A DNA stretch of 64,000 bases, taken from the NCBI GenBank assembly GCA_036172665.1, contig CM069873.1:46532001-46596000 (forward strand). The letters run 5' to 3'. Position numbers and translations under genes: made by a program. The notes beneath the pieces were generated by a model. It was not told the DNA's origin, ran no database searches, and saw only the letters and a program-made list of their open reading frames with translations. This document shows positions 44,901-52,606 of the stretch, in pieces (the stretch's first letter is position 1; each line of letters opens with the position of its first letter). The stretch comes from Prosopocoilus inquinatus. Its lineage: Eukaryota; Arthropoda; Insecta; Coleoptera; Lucanidae.

Positions 44901-47403
44901 AGTAAGATGTCGCTATTTTATATGTTCATCATTCTTACATCGCATTTGCGAATAAATTGGGCAAGTCGTTTTTGGTCTGCAGTGGGAATGTCGAGCTACG
45001 TTTCTGCTGAAAAAGCCCCAAGCAGGGCTGAAACAGCTGTCCAGAGGCTGCTCGAGGTTCTCACTGCAATCAAAAACGATTTGCACAAAATTTTTCTTAT
45101 TGGTAGTGTTTTCTACTTATTTCAGGGCTTATAGCTTTACCTCTCCAGCATAATGTTGTCCGTTTATCGTATGTTCTGATCCAACATTATCCGTTGCTCC
45201 CCAGTGACAGTGAAACTGCTCTAAGACATATTTACCTTCTAGAGGGCCACCAGAGAGTTCTATAAAATAAAGAAAACCGCGCATCATCGAAATGCAGTAG
45301 TTTTAATTTTAATATAAAACGTTGCTCTTACATACGAAACGTACGAGTCTAGGAATCCACAGCAACTATCCTTTTTAAAAATAAGTGTTCGTAAAAAACT
45401 TATACAACGTTTGGCAGATGATAGTAGAGATCAAAGCAAGAAAAATATTTTAATAATTTAAATGGAAGGGTCTGTATGTTTTTACATATTTGGAATCTAC
45501 AGGTTTACTGTGGCTTGCAAACAAAACGCGTACACTGTTTTTCGTTGTATTAAGTTGGTCTTGAGATTTAATTTGTCAGTGTCAAACAATTAAAATTCAG
45601 ACAGACAGAAAACGAATAACTTAGAAGACGACATTCACAGCAGTAAAATGATTATAGCTTAAATAAAAATACTATGATGCACAATTAATATGTGGGAAGA
45701 GGAACATTTTGCAAATAGAAAAGATGGTTGGAGATAGATGTCCAAAAATGTCGATTTACGATTCGAATAATGCCCTTCTGAATTAAGAAAAAATCCATTA
45801 GAAACCACAAGGGATTCCATGTTTTAATAAATTTTCCTATACTCTCGTCACCAAGTCGAAAATTACAAATTGAGCTTTGAAGAGTCTTGACAAATGTTAC
45901 AAAAATTATATGAATAGGACAGCAATTGACAATTGTATTTCGATTAGTAAATTATGGGCCGTTAAATATTTGGAAAGTCCTGATATTTATTGAATAGCTA
46001 CTGTCTGACTCATATCAGGTAAAATAGTAAAAATTTCAACGGCCGTTCCTAACCTTTATGCTTCGAAACATGACAAAATTCTCAAAATACCCATTTACAA
46101 AGCAAAAAATAGGTGAAAACTCGGCTACTTGATTTTGAAGGTGTACGCGATTTTATTGCAAGCAAGTGTACATGACAACGAATTTTTTTTGTTTTTTTAA
46201 ATTTACGCAACTATAAATGTATTTTCGTTCTAATGCGTTCAATTAATTAGAGAAAGGCACTACTTTGATTGAATTTTGGTTTTTAACTTTTTTATAGCAT
46301 ATTATATTGTCATTAGGCCATAAGACGTTCTAATTGAAAAAAGTAAGTTTTGATCTAATAAAAATTTAATATGCTGCAAAAATTCTGATAGCCGAAATTA
46401 ATCAAAGTAGTGTAGTAAAAAAATATATATATTAATTTTGGAAGAGTGGACACATAACGTGGACACTCTGTATTGAGTATTGGACACGGGTTTATTAGAA
46501 TACTTTTCTTGTTTTGATCTCTACTATCACCTGCCAAACGTTGTATAGGTTTTTTATTAACATCCTGTAGAATGTGAGACTATAGCTACAATGAATCTAT
46601 TCTGTTATTAATGATTAATGATCATTTCAATTATACTTATATTAGATAAGTATTATTCTAGATTGAAATAAGTAAATTTAAAACGTAAGGAAAAGAGAAA
46701 TTCTGTCATAAAAATACGGAAAGAAGTTTTAAAAAATTCACTTTTATCGCAATGTTCCAAATTAAAATGAACAAATTTGATTTGATTTGACATTTAAGGC
46801 TGATATTTTAGTCATAGATTAACTTTAACCCTTGGTTTATTCCCAAGACTACAGTTGTTGCTACGGAAATAAACCAAATGTTAAAATTAACTACTGACTA
46901 AAAGTACCGGCCCTTATAAACACTATTTTGGAATTAGTTTCCATAGTAATATGAACTGCAATGTTTTTTGTTAAAATAGAATTACGCTGCTTTTAATTAA
47001 TTAGCAAAAATAGTTTAGTTACTGTGAGGGTTAACATGCAATAAAATCAATATTTACTGTTTTGTTCATTAAAGTGCATAATTGTGTTACCCATTAGGAA
47101 AATTGTTTATACGTGCTCGTTAAAATGATTATCTTTTGTATTTTTGTTTTTCCTAGTTCATTAATTAAGAAAAACTGTTTACTGTTTTTCTTTGAATAAG
47201 CAACTACTTACCAGATCCTTCGCCGTGAACATGAACTTTCCAACAATATCCAGGGTTACAAATATCCTTAGTATTTTCCGGTATGTACTTCCATGTAAGT
47301 TTTGCGTGTGTGTTTAGAATTTTTGAATCGACCGGTTTAATATCGACCGGGCTTTGTCTCGTGCCGGCCGCTTCTGGAAAACATTTCTCCCACGTTTCCG
47401 GAC
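20804..47403 (-). CDS. CAH1: Alpha-carbonic anhydrase (CAH1-like), spliced, first exon not found
   Basis: Catalyses reversible hydration of CO2; the exons visible encode the cytosolic-type fold. Exons on the minus strand in transcript order: 47212-47403, 45141-45259, 22999-23094, 22715-22936, 20804-20941. All junctions have GT/AG ends and the reading frame is kept throughout, giving about 255 residues against a usual 265-270. The missing N-terminal dozen residues lie in an unseen upstream exon. Zinc ligands are present: the two His of QFHCHWG in the second visible exon and the first His of LHLVHWN in the third. The catalytic Thr of SLTTPPCSE is in the fourth. At the position of the proton-shuttle His64 there is Tyr (NPGYCW), as in fly CAH1. 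The protein appears intact. The intron 23095-45140 is about 22 kb and filled with transposons. Confidence 0.93.
21725..22337. mobile_element. MITE with long inverted ends in a carbonic anhydrase intron
   Basis: The left end (AGGTTTCCTGGGAGAGTCGG, then CTGAAATTGACCGCGACCGACG) is matched by the inverse of the right end (CGTCGGTTGCGGTCAGTTTC, then TTCCTAGGAAACCCTAGCTTAA). A further degenerate copy of the end lies inside at 21845-21925. No transposase. It lies in the intron between 20941 and 22715. Confidence 0.6.
22715..22936 (-). CDS. CAH1: Carbonic anhydrase exon with catalytic Thr
   Basis: 74 codons from [10 protein letters not shown] to EVSQEQ, including [19 protein letters not shown], the active-site block. 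Flanked by acceptor TTTTTAG and donor GTGAAA. Confidence 0.93.
22999..23094 (-). CDS. CAH1: Carbonic anhydrase exon with third zinc ligand
   Basis: 32 codons, [20 protein letters not shown] to GIFLK. The acceptor TATTTCAG lies on the far side of a 22-kb intron; the donor GTATTT leads into a 62-base intron. Confidence 0.93.
23095..24005. other. Intron sequence, partial dispersed repeat
   Basis: 23318-23490 shares a segment (TTTCCATGACAACG, then a diverged block) with 35965-36160 and 46160-46350. Nothing else is recognised. Confidence 0.45.
24006..25783 (-). mobile_element. Mariner element with TIRs, decayed
   Basis: Terminal repeats of about 55 bp (CTGGTTGAAAAGTAACTTCT at 24010 and its inverse ending near 25780) are flanked by TA dinucleotides at 24004 and 25784. 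It contains the broken transposase at 24892-25664 and about 750 bp of extra sequence on the left, so it is longer than a typical 1.3-kb mariner. Confidence 0.8.
24892..25664 (-). pseudogene. Mariner transposase, internal deletion
   Basis: ATG at 25664 starts an N-terminal helix-turn-helix domain with the mariner motifs [13 protein letters not shown] and [11 protein letters not shown] second frame (25182-25403) holds the linker ([21 protein letters not shown]). After VYNND the catalytic middle is missing, and the C-terminal frame resumes with a diverged LSSNDFFLF and [15 protein letters not shown]. It lacks the first DD pair, so it is inactive. Confidence 0.85.
25730..26220 (+). repeat. Dispersed repeat, copy 1 (partner at 35445)
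   Basis: About 490 bp beginning in the mariner right TIR and ending CTGAATCTCCCTGTATA, repeated in the same orientation at 35445-35915 with moderate divergence. No conserved ORF. Confidence 0.75.
26221..26887. other. No gene seen
   Basis: AT-rich intron sequence between the dispersed repeat and the old satellite-like copies. Confidence 0.5.
26888..27360 (+). repeat. Satellite-like 311-bp family, two old copies
   Basis: Contains the family blocks GCTGAAACAGCTGTACAGAG, CACTGCAATCAAAAACGATT and CGCTTCAATTTGTTTGTCCT twice (about 26888-27076 and 27077-27360). Divergence from the copies near 42-58 kb is clear. The right copy replaces the start of the BEL/Pao LTR. Confidence 0.8.
28160..32975 (+). 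pseudogene. BEL/Pao Gag-Pol, many frameshifts and a large gag deletion
   Basis: Homologous to the polyprotein at 4079-9268 but broken into many frames. Recognisable in order: Gag start ([13 protein letters not shown]), then a direct jump to the zinc knuckle ([14 protein letters not shown]), meaning most of Gag is deleted; protease ([13 protein letters not shown]); RT entry ([12 protein letters not shown]); RT catalytic region with a V-D to V-E change (YVED) near 29955; an insertion at about 30081-30568; RNase H; integrase zinc region (VGGRLQHAP) near 31810; integrase core ([20 protein letters not shown]) to about 32490; and the DUF5641-type end near 32950. Inactive. Confidence 0.85.
30081..30568 (-). 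mobile_element. LTR-like insertion inside BEL/Pao copy 2
   Basis: About 490 bp splits the pol between the residues encoded just before 30081 and after 30568; AATGA appears on both sides. Read on the minus strand it has a TATAAATA element near 30510 and an AATAAAG polyadenylation-like signal near 30105, consistent with a solo LTR. I see short inverted ends (CTAAAAAAGTG and CACTTTTTTTAA) that could instead mean a DNA element. Confidence 0.45.
33126..33507. other. No gene seen
   Basis: AT-rich intron sequence, possibly transposon debris; no recognisable coding blocks. Confidence 0.45.
33510..34647. mobile_element. TA-flanked MITE, copy 1 (1138 bp)
   Basis: TIRs of about 32 bp: CAGGGTGTAATCAAATTAGT at the left, and the inverse of TTAATATGTGAAACTTATTT plus GATTACAGGCTG at the right. 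TA on both sides (33508, 34648). Same family as 53508-54475. No transposase frame, so non-autonomous, probably Tc1/mariner-like. Confidence 0.85.
34660..35444. other. No gene seen; short ATTAC-type repeats
   Basis: Contains an imperfect direct and inverted cluster of AAGTAATTAC at 34738-34795. Otherwise AT-rich without features. Confidence 0.45.
35445..35915 (+). repeat. Dispersed repeat, copy 2
   Basis: Partner of 25730-26220, from the mariner TIR-like start to CTGAATCTCCCTGTATA. Confidence 0.75.
35955..36165 (+). repeat. Dispersed repeat shared with 23318 and 46160
   Basis: Starts at a TTTCCATGACAACG block and continues through a diverged AAAGC..ATGAA..TTCTAATGC region. It probably derives from the TIR-flanked element at 45390-46560. 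Confidence 0.55.
36166..36830. other. No gene seen
   Basis: AT-rich intron sequence, no recognisable coding or structural feature. Confidence 0.45.
36850..37178 (+). pseudogene. Possible second protein of the Harbinger element
   Basis: A 69-residue frame from 36969 (Ser/Gln-rich, ending [11 protein letters not shown]) lies divergently next to the Harbinger transposase remnant. PIF/Harbinger elements usually encode a MADF or Myb-like partner on the other strand; this may be its tail, but no DNA-binding motif is visible. Confidence 0.3.
37624..38560 (-). pseudogene. PIF/Harbinger transposase, interrupted
   Basis: DDE transposase of the DDE_Tnp_4 type, reading on the minus strand through several frames: an N-terminal frame (38327-38551), a catalytic block [16 protein letters not shown] and GSVHDARVL (38118-38312), then YLLGDSGYG and NIIERAFGK (37834-38031), then a C-terminal frame (37680-37865). 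A short hexamer tandem (GGTTCG units) inserted GSGSGSG beside the catalytic aspartate. A hairpin MITE (38016-38143) splits the catalytic domain. Inactive. Confidence 0.85.
38016..38143. mobile_element. 128-bp hairpin MITE inside the Harbinger transposase
   Basis: Near-perfect palindrome: GGGCCATTTGCACCACTTTC at the left end and its exact inverse at the right, arms about 54 bp with one mismatch. ATA lies on both sides (38013-38015 and 38144-38146), a 3-bp duplication typical of PIF/Harbinger. Confidence 0.9.
38606..39079 (+). mobile_element. Satellite-like repeat insertion with 12-bp target duplication
   Basis: Older variant of the 311-bp family (begins near AGATAAAACAGCGACATCCT, ends near CGCAACAAAATTTT). 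Direct 12-bp duplication TATAAATAATAC at 38594-38605 and 39080-39091. Contains forward and reverse unit fragments. Confidence 0.8.
39092..39916. other. No gene seen
   Basis: AT-rich intron sequence between the satellite-like insertion and the piggyBac element. Confidence 0.45.
39917..42154 (-). mobile_element. piggyBac element with TTAA target duplication
   Basis: TTAA at 39917-39920 and 42151-42154 bound inverted ends CCTTCAAGCGGGCGCGCG and, inverted, CATTCAAGTGGTCGCGCG. Additional GC-rich subterminal inverted blocks (GCGCGTAACC at about 39961 and 41911) sit just inside. 2.2 kb, with a broken transposase on the minus strand. Confidence 0.92.
40290..41828 (-). pseudogene. piggyBac transposase, internal deletion and frameshift
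   Basis: The start ATG at 41828 gives an acidic N-terminus (Glu/Ser-rich, to KVTKWKK). About 80-100 residues are then missing before the next frame resumes at [16 protein letters not shown] near 41580. The core frame (40832-41563) contains the first catalytic aspartate in [12 protein letters not shown] and the second in TIDNWYTS. A frameshift near 40850 leads to the frame with [10 protein letters not shown], the third aspartate region, and another shift near 40650 leads to a C-terminal cysteine-rich finger ([24 protein letters not shown]). Typical domain order, but disabled. Confidence 0.92.
42155..42607. other. Transposon debris
   Basis: A block starting CAGTGTGTCCCAGATTGAGT near 42268 looks like the end of a Tc1/mariner-like MITE; no partner end identified. 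Confidence 0.35.
42608..43512 (+). mobile_element. Satellite-like repeat insertion, 881 bp, 12-bp target duplication
   Basis: Element 42620-43500 between AAAAGAAATACA at 42608-42619 and 43501-43512. It contains one full unit (42620-42930, 311 bp), a second partial forward unit, an inversion junction near 43053, and reverse units to 43500. Ends are TATAAAATAGCGACATCTTA and CACAAAATTTTTCT. Short frames inside recur in other copies but are not convincing proteins. Confidence 0.9.
43513..44521. other. No gene seen
   Basis: AT-rich intron sequence with a short ATT microsatellite near 44432-44447. Confidence 0.5.
44522..45107 (+). mobile_element. Satellite-like repeat insertion with palindromic centre, 12-bp target duplication
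   Basis: Element 44534-45095 between CTTATTGGTAGT at 44522-44533 and 45096-45107. Forward unit to 44795, where CATTCCCACTGCAGTGGGAATG forms a perfect palindrome, then reverse sequence. It lies 34-45 bases from a carbonic anhydrase exon. Confidence 0.9.
45141..45259 (-). CDS. CAH1: Carbonic anhydrase exon with two zinc ligands
   Basis: 119 nt, from [11 protein letters not shown] to HYAGE, containing QFHCHWG and SEHT. The acceptor TTTTATAG and the donor GTAAAG flank it. Its low-coordinate end lies 45 bases from a copy of the satellite-like repeat (44534-45095). Confidence 0.93.
45395..46553. mobile_element. TIR-flanked non-autonomous element in a carbonic anhydrase intron
   Basis: Inverted ends about 48 bp: AAAAAACTTATACAACGTTTGG at 45395 against the inverse of 46506-46553 (CAAACGTTGTATAGGTTTTTT), with a conserved GATAGTAGAGATCAAA block. 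No transposase. An internal segment is shared with 23318 and 35955. Confidence 0.7.
46560..47211. repeat. Intron with a small hairpin MITE (about 46797-46920)
   Basis: TTTTAGTCATAGATTAACTT near 46808 pairs with AATTAACTACTGACTAAAAG near 46885, with a TTGGTTTATT/AATAAACCAA inner match. The remaining intron sequence has no recognisable features. Confidence 0.5.
47212..47403 (-). CDS. CAH1: Carbonic anhydrase exon (first visible)
   Basis: Encodes [21 protein letters not shown] onward to HGEGS (63 full codons plus split codons). The acceptor TTTTGTAG precedes it and the donor GTAAGT follows it. It enters in phase 1, so an upstream exon supplies the start codon; I could not locate it in 47404-64000. 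Confidence 0.93.
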
Positions 47404-49537
47404 CTACAAAATTGACATTTACTGTATCAAGTAACCAAAAACAAACAAAAATGAATTTGGAAGATCGGGATTGATTGCGAAACATGCGCATTCTACAACT
47501 AGTCAGTTGAATTAAAGAGCAAAATTATTCATAATTAGCGGCCAAAAAAATATCTTTAGTTTACCTAACTGATTATAAATATCATGCAGAATAATTCTTA
47601 TGAGTAACAGTGACATTTATTAATGTACGTTTGCACAGAAACAATTGAACCTTTGAAGTTTAAATTTATCAACAAATTTAAATGGAACGCTCTGTACATT
47701 TTAACACATTCGAATATCTCGTTAAATTCTGTTTCCAACGTAAGCAACTTCTATTGGTCTAACACAGTTTTCAAGATATCTGCACTTACAATTACAACTT
47801 CTGACAATAATGTTTATCTATTGAATTTGAATGAAGTATTTATAAATTTATAAATAATCCGAGATCTTAAATCCACTATAAGAACTGCTTACAGCTGAAA
47901 GCAACTAATTGCTAAAGTTCTAACAAAGAAATTCAAAGTGTAATTTTCATGTTATGAAATTTGAAATGTATCAATTCTTCAATTTATTTTGAACGTTTAA
48001 TCGATATCCAACGCTGATGATCTGTTACTGAAAATTTTTAACTCCTAGTATCATTTACTTTTACTTGCTTTGAAACTCAACCAAATACGATTGCCTATTA
48101 AAAAAATAAGACAAGTGTTTCGAAAAATCAGCTTAAAAGTCATTAGCAGATATTTAACAGTCTCCAATATACCGATTAAAGTTGGAAAATAACTTGAAGG
48201 ATTAATAGAGTTAAGTTTTCATTAACTGAAAATAACATTTTGAAGTTTCTTGTTTCAAGTTTACTAATTAGTGCATTTCAGCTGAAAGCAGTTCTTGTAG
48301 TGAACATGTTCTCGGATTATTTATAAGTGTTAATACATCCTGGAGATTTAATAGGTAAACGTAATTGTGCCTTTTCTTGTTTTATACATGCTGTATATGA
48401 GAAAATAAAATATTTCTTGATACAGAACTCATTAAAGGCATTATGGAACATGCTATTACATCTGAAAATAATTTGTAACTTTTGTAGAGGACATGTTTTT
48501 TATATTAGCCTTTTTATCAAAATATAATTTCTCCCAATTTTATTTCACATTCTTATTTTAAGCTGTATAAATCGTATTAATTCGTTCATTTTTAAAGAAA
48601 TTTGTTTTAAAATCACGATGTGACAACACACACAAAATCAAACATTTATGTGTTACAGGTTTCACTGGATAAAAATAAGTGCAATTTGCGTCCCGTTTTA
48701 AGTTTGTGGAGGCTACGCGACATGAAGCTAATGAAGGGACCATCTCATTGAAAAAAGGACGTCTGATCATCCTATTTTAATTTCATGAACAAATATTAGA
48801 AGTATGCGGGACAGAGCGCGGCGATGGGTAAAGTTACACCGCCAGTGAAAGTGCACACGTTCATTGCCAAACCAAATAAACAAACCGAATAAAATATAAA
48901 CTTCCGTCTCCTACAGTTGAAAAGGACAACGCCTGTTTTCACTGGCAAAAGTTATTCAACTAGGCATAGTCTAAGAACTTTGAAGTTTGTTCTTTGAATA
49001 TATTTAAAATTCCCTATCAATATTTTTCGACATATCGATCGATTTTAGATTAGGTAAGAGAGAGGATACCTTACGCCGTATCTAACGCAGGAGGGACCCC
49101 TGTTACCAGAAAAGACTAAATTAAGGACATTTCGCATTGCACAAAAGCGTGAATTTCGGTGTTTTTTCTTGTAGTAGTGAATGAAACAGATATGGATTTT
49201 TGACAGAAACATTTGAACCCTTTAGTATCAGATGTGCCTCGCTTGTATTTTGAAGAGTCCTACTTTAGTGTGTATAAATAAATAATCACTAATTAATCGA
49301 TTTACGAAAGAATTATCTTTGCATTTCTATCTTCTATTACTTTTCATATGCATCATATGAATGGTTTAGTAGCAAGAAGGCGCAGGTAATTATAACTTTA
49401 ACTTTTTCCTTCTTAATTTCAATATGACTACATTGGTTTGATTATGCGTAAGTCGATATTCTATTTAAGTTCAAGTGTTGTTGATGAAACAATTCTTAAA
49501 TATTTAGTCACAGAAAAATTCAATGCATATTATCATA
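47404..49537. other. Upstream of carbonic anhydrase visible exons; no gene recognised
   Basis: Probably the first intron or the 5' region of the carbonic anhydrase gene. I looked for a short start exon ending in a split Gly codon and did not find a convincing one. Confidence 0.4.
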
Positions 49538-50060
49538 AATAGATAAAACAGCGACATCCTACGATCGCTTTTCAACCTGACATTGTTCGAGGTTTTCACT
49601 GCAATCAAAAACGATATACAACAAAATTTTTTTAAAACTTTCATACTATAAAATTTTGTTTCAAATCATTTTTGATTGCAGTGAAAACCTCGAGCAGCTT
49701 CTGTACAGCTGTTTCAGACCTGCTTGGGGCTTCGTCAGCAGAGATGTAGCTCGAAATTCCACTGCAAACAAAAAATTACTTGACCAATTTATTCGGAATT
49801 GCGATGTAATAGTGGTGCAAAAACGATTTTGCAACAATTTGCAACAAACTGTCATTATGCTTTGACAGCAAGCATGGCCGCCTTGCATGGGGGACTTATT
49901 AGGAGCTAATCCGCTTCAATTTGTTATCCTACTGCAATGTCAGATCAAAAAGCGATCGAAGGATGTCGCTGTTTTATCTATTCACCATATTATTATAAAA
50001 AAAATTTGTTGCAAATCGTTTTTGATTTCAGTGAAAACCTCAAACAGCCTCTGTACGGCT
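49526..50060 (+). mobile_element. Satellite-like repeat, older variant, inverted ends
   Basis: Element about 49538-49985 with the AGATAAAACAGCGACATCCT-type end at both termini in opposite orientation. It is flanked by CATATTATCATA (49526-49537) and CATATTATTATA (49986-49997), a 12-bp duplication with one mismatch. Another unit fragment continues to about 50060. Confidence 0.65.
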
Positions 50061-50546
50061 CCGTGAAGTTGGCCCCCACAATATTAGTTTATTAACTTAC
50101 AATTTCGTAGCAATTAGTAATCAATTAGTAATTACTTATGACCGATAGGTAATAATTTGTAAGATCATTGTTCGGAAGAAAAACACAGTTGACTATTTTG
50201 GTGCTAACTTCTCGGGAGCCCCCAACTATTTCAATTATTATATTTTTTCGTTACCAGTAATTAGTAAGTTAATTGTAAGTTTTTGTAATCCGGAAAGCGT
50301 AATTTGTAGGTGATCCTTTTACGCTATTTTCATTAATTAATTTTCTGGGTGCTAACTTCTCGGGAGCACCTTGCTTAATGAACTTTAAATATTTATTCTG
50401 CTTAATATTTAGTAAGCCTTTAGTAAGTATTATTAAGTGAAAAATTATAATTTGTAACTGAAACTACCACTGAAACAATTAAGTTAAAATGTAAAAATGA
50501 CAACAAAACAAGTACATATCCTAGGGTCCGTGGGTTTGGTTGACAT

Positions 50547-51125
50547 TTACCTTACAGATAAATCACAGTTTTGTTTGTTTAGTTCAGATAGACGTATATC
50601 AGTGTCCAGAAGAGATAGCGAGTGGTATGCGCCACGCAATTTTAGAAATACGCCAAATTTCGGCGACGGTTCCATTATGGTCTGGAATAGACTCTATCAC
50701 TCTTTAAAGGTGCACACAGAGTTAGTGGTTGTGAATAATGGTGCTGATAGGTACATCAGGGAGATTACTGAACCACATTTTGTAGCTCATGCACTATTCA
50801 TTGGCCCGGATTTCCTATTAATGCAAAATAACAAACAACTGTCATTACTGGAATTGTGCAAGAAAACATTAATGAAGTCGGGATGAGGATTTTAAACTGC
50901 CCTGCTGGAATCCCAAATCGAAATGGATTGAGCATGTTTGGGATCATGTCAGGTTCTCTTTGCGTACAACCCAGAATCTAGCAACAGCTTTAAATCAATT
51001 CCCAGTATCAGTAGCTAAGTAATGTAACCATCTAAATCAAGACTATACCTGAAGTTATGTTGAGTACCTTCCAAGATGGATGCAAGCTATCACACAAGCT
51101 AGAGGTGGAAATACTCATTACTACT
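50547..51125 (+). pseudogene. Tc1-like transposase, 5' truncated
   Basis: Starts abruptly at SQFCLFSSDRRISV, with the DGSIMVWNRL, TELVVVNNGADRYI and HFVAHALFIGPDFLLMQNN blocks of the DD34E catalytic domain. After a frameshift near 50880 the blocks WIEHVWDHVRFSLRTQN and YLPRWMQAITQARGG follow. The DNA-binding half is missing. Confidence 0.85.
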
Positions 51126-51451
51126 GTTCTTTTTAATTAATATTATTTATCCTAATTGTGTTCTTCGATATAAAATTAGTGATTTCTTAATAGTAATGGG
51201 TTAAATTTAACTACCATAAGTAAAGAAAATGAAGAATAAGTAATGAATAATATTAAAAAAAAAATTATTAACAACTAGAAAATAAAATACGTCGTTTAGA
51301 GGAAAAAAGCAAATGATGCGATAATTTTTTTTTGCGGAGTGTACGTACATATATGATTTATATCAATCAGTAATTACTTATGACCGATAGGTAATAATTT
51401 GTAAGATCATTGTTCGGGAGGAAAACACAGCCTTTAGTAAGTATTTGTAAG

Positions 51452-51877
51452 TGAAAAATTATAAACATATAAAATAGCGACATCTTACTATCGCTTTTTG
51501 ACCTAACATTGCAGTAGGATAGACAAATTGAAGCGGGATTTGCTCCTAATGAGTCCCCCATGCAAGGCGGCCATGCTTGCTGTCAAAGCATAATGAAAGA
51601 TTTTAGAAAAATTTTGTGCAAATCGTTTTTGATTGCAGTGAGAACCTGCAATGTTAGGTCAAAAAGCGATAGTAAGATGTCGCTATTTTATATGTTCATC
51701 ATTCTTACATCGCATTTGCGAATAAATTGGGCAAGTCGTTTTTGGTCTGCAGTGGGAATGTCGAGCTACGTTTCTGCTGAAGAAGCCCCAAGCAGGGCTG
51801 AAACAGCTGTCCAGAGGCTGCTCGAGGTTCTCACTGCAATCAAAAACGATTTGCACAAAATTTTTTTGAAAAATTAT
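51452..51877 (+). mobile_element. Satellite-like repeat insertion, 12-14-bp target duplication
   Basis: Forward unit from about 51464 to 51648, then an abrupt switch to reverse sequence (GCAATGTTAGGTCAAAAAGC) up to about 51866. TGAAAAATTATAAA is present on both sides (51452-51465 and 51867-51880). It is inserted in a Tc1-arm copy. Confidence 0.85.
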
Positions 51878-52074
51878 AAATTATAACTGAAACTACAACT
51901 GATACAATTAAGTTAAAAATGTAAAAATGTAAAGCCAATTTGCTACATAATAAGTTATCCCGTGGGTATTCTCCGAATGTCGGGTATCCGGTAGTTATCG
52001 GGTAAGGATTTTCATAAAAAGAAACCAGTTCCATTTAAATAACTGGCAACACGGGTAAGTACGCGAGTCATAGT

Positions 52075-52165
52075 TTATTATTATTATTATTATTGAACAG
52101 ATAAAATAGCGACATCTTACTATCGCTTTTTGACCTGACATTGCAGTATTATTATTATTATTATA
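52075..52165 (+). repeat. TTA microsatellite split by a 55-bp satellite fragment
   Basis: (ATT)n at about 52077-52096 and 52147-52165, interrupted by one terminal piece of the repeat family (ACAGATAAAATAGCGACATC to CATTGCAGTA). Confidence 0.8.
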
Positions 52166-52606
52166 TGAATGAAGTTGATTCTTGTCCGATGAAAATTGTA
52201 AGTAAATGTTTTTTTAATTTTGAACAGGAGAGAAATATAATTGGAAAAACAATCAACGTTTCGCTATCAGTCGAAAGAATAAAACACACTATTGCTATTT
52301 CATAAGTGGTATCTGGTTGATAAGATAAAGAATATGACAGTTTTTCTCCAAACCTCATCAAGTAAGGTAACTGCCAATCAAAGCCACGGACCCAAGAATA
52401 TGTACTTGTTTTGTTGTCATTTTTACATTTTTAACTTAATTGTTTCAGTTGTAGTTTCAGTTACAAATTATAATGTTTCACTTAAAAATACTTACTAAAG
52501 GCTTACTAAATATTAAGCAGAATAAATATTTAAAATTCATTAAGTAAGCTCCCGAGAAGTTAGCACCCAGAAAATTAATTAATTAAAATAGCGTAAAAGG
52601 ATCACT

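Larger units (their letters stand above)
50314..52606. mobile_element. Tc1-like relic between about 240-bp inverted arms
   Basis: The arm at 50314-50552 and its inverse at 52366-52606 share GTGCTAACTTCTCGGGAGC, AATATTTAGTAAGCCTTTAG and CCACGGACCC blocks. Further copies of arm segments lie at 50085-50205 and 51361-51930. Between them is a broken Tc1-like transposase. The right arm abuts the Polinton capsid gene at about 52606. Confidence 0.6.

Noticed and set aside
47404..47491. N-terminal extension of the first visible carbonic anhydrase exon, giving an ATG at 47491
   Set aside because: The extension is intron-like; family alignment breaks exactly at the TTTTGTAG acceptor at 47404.
48800..48960. 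Possible host exon or promoter around a GC-richer block
   Set aside because: No open frame with splice sites and no recognisable protein; kept as unassigned.
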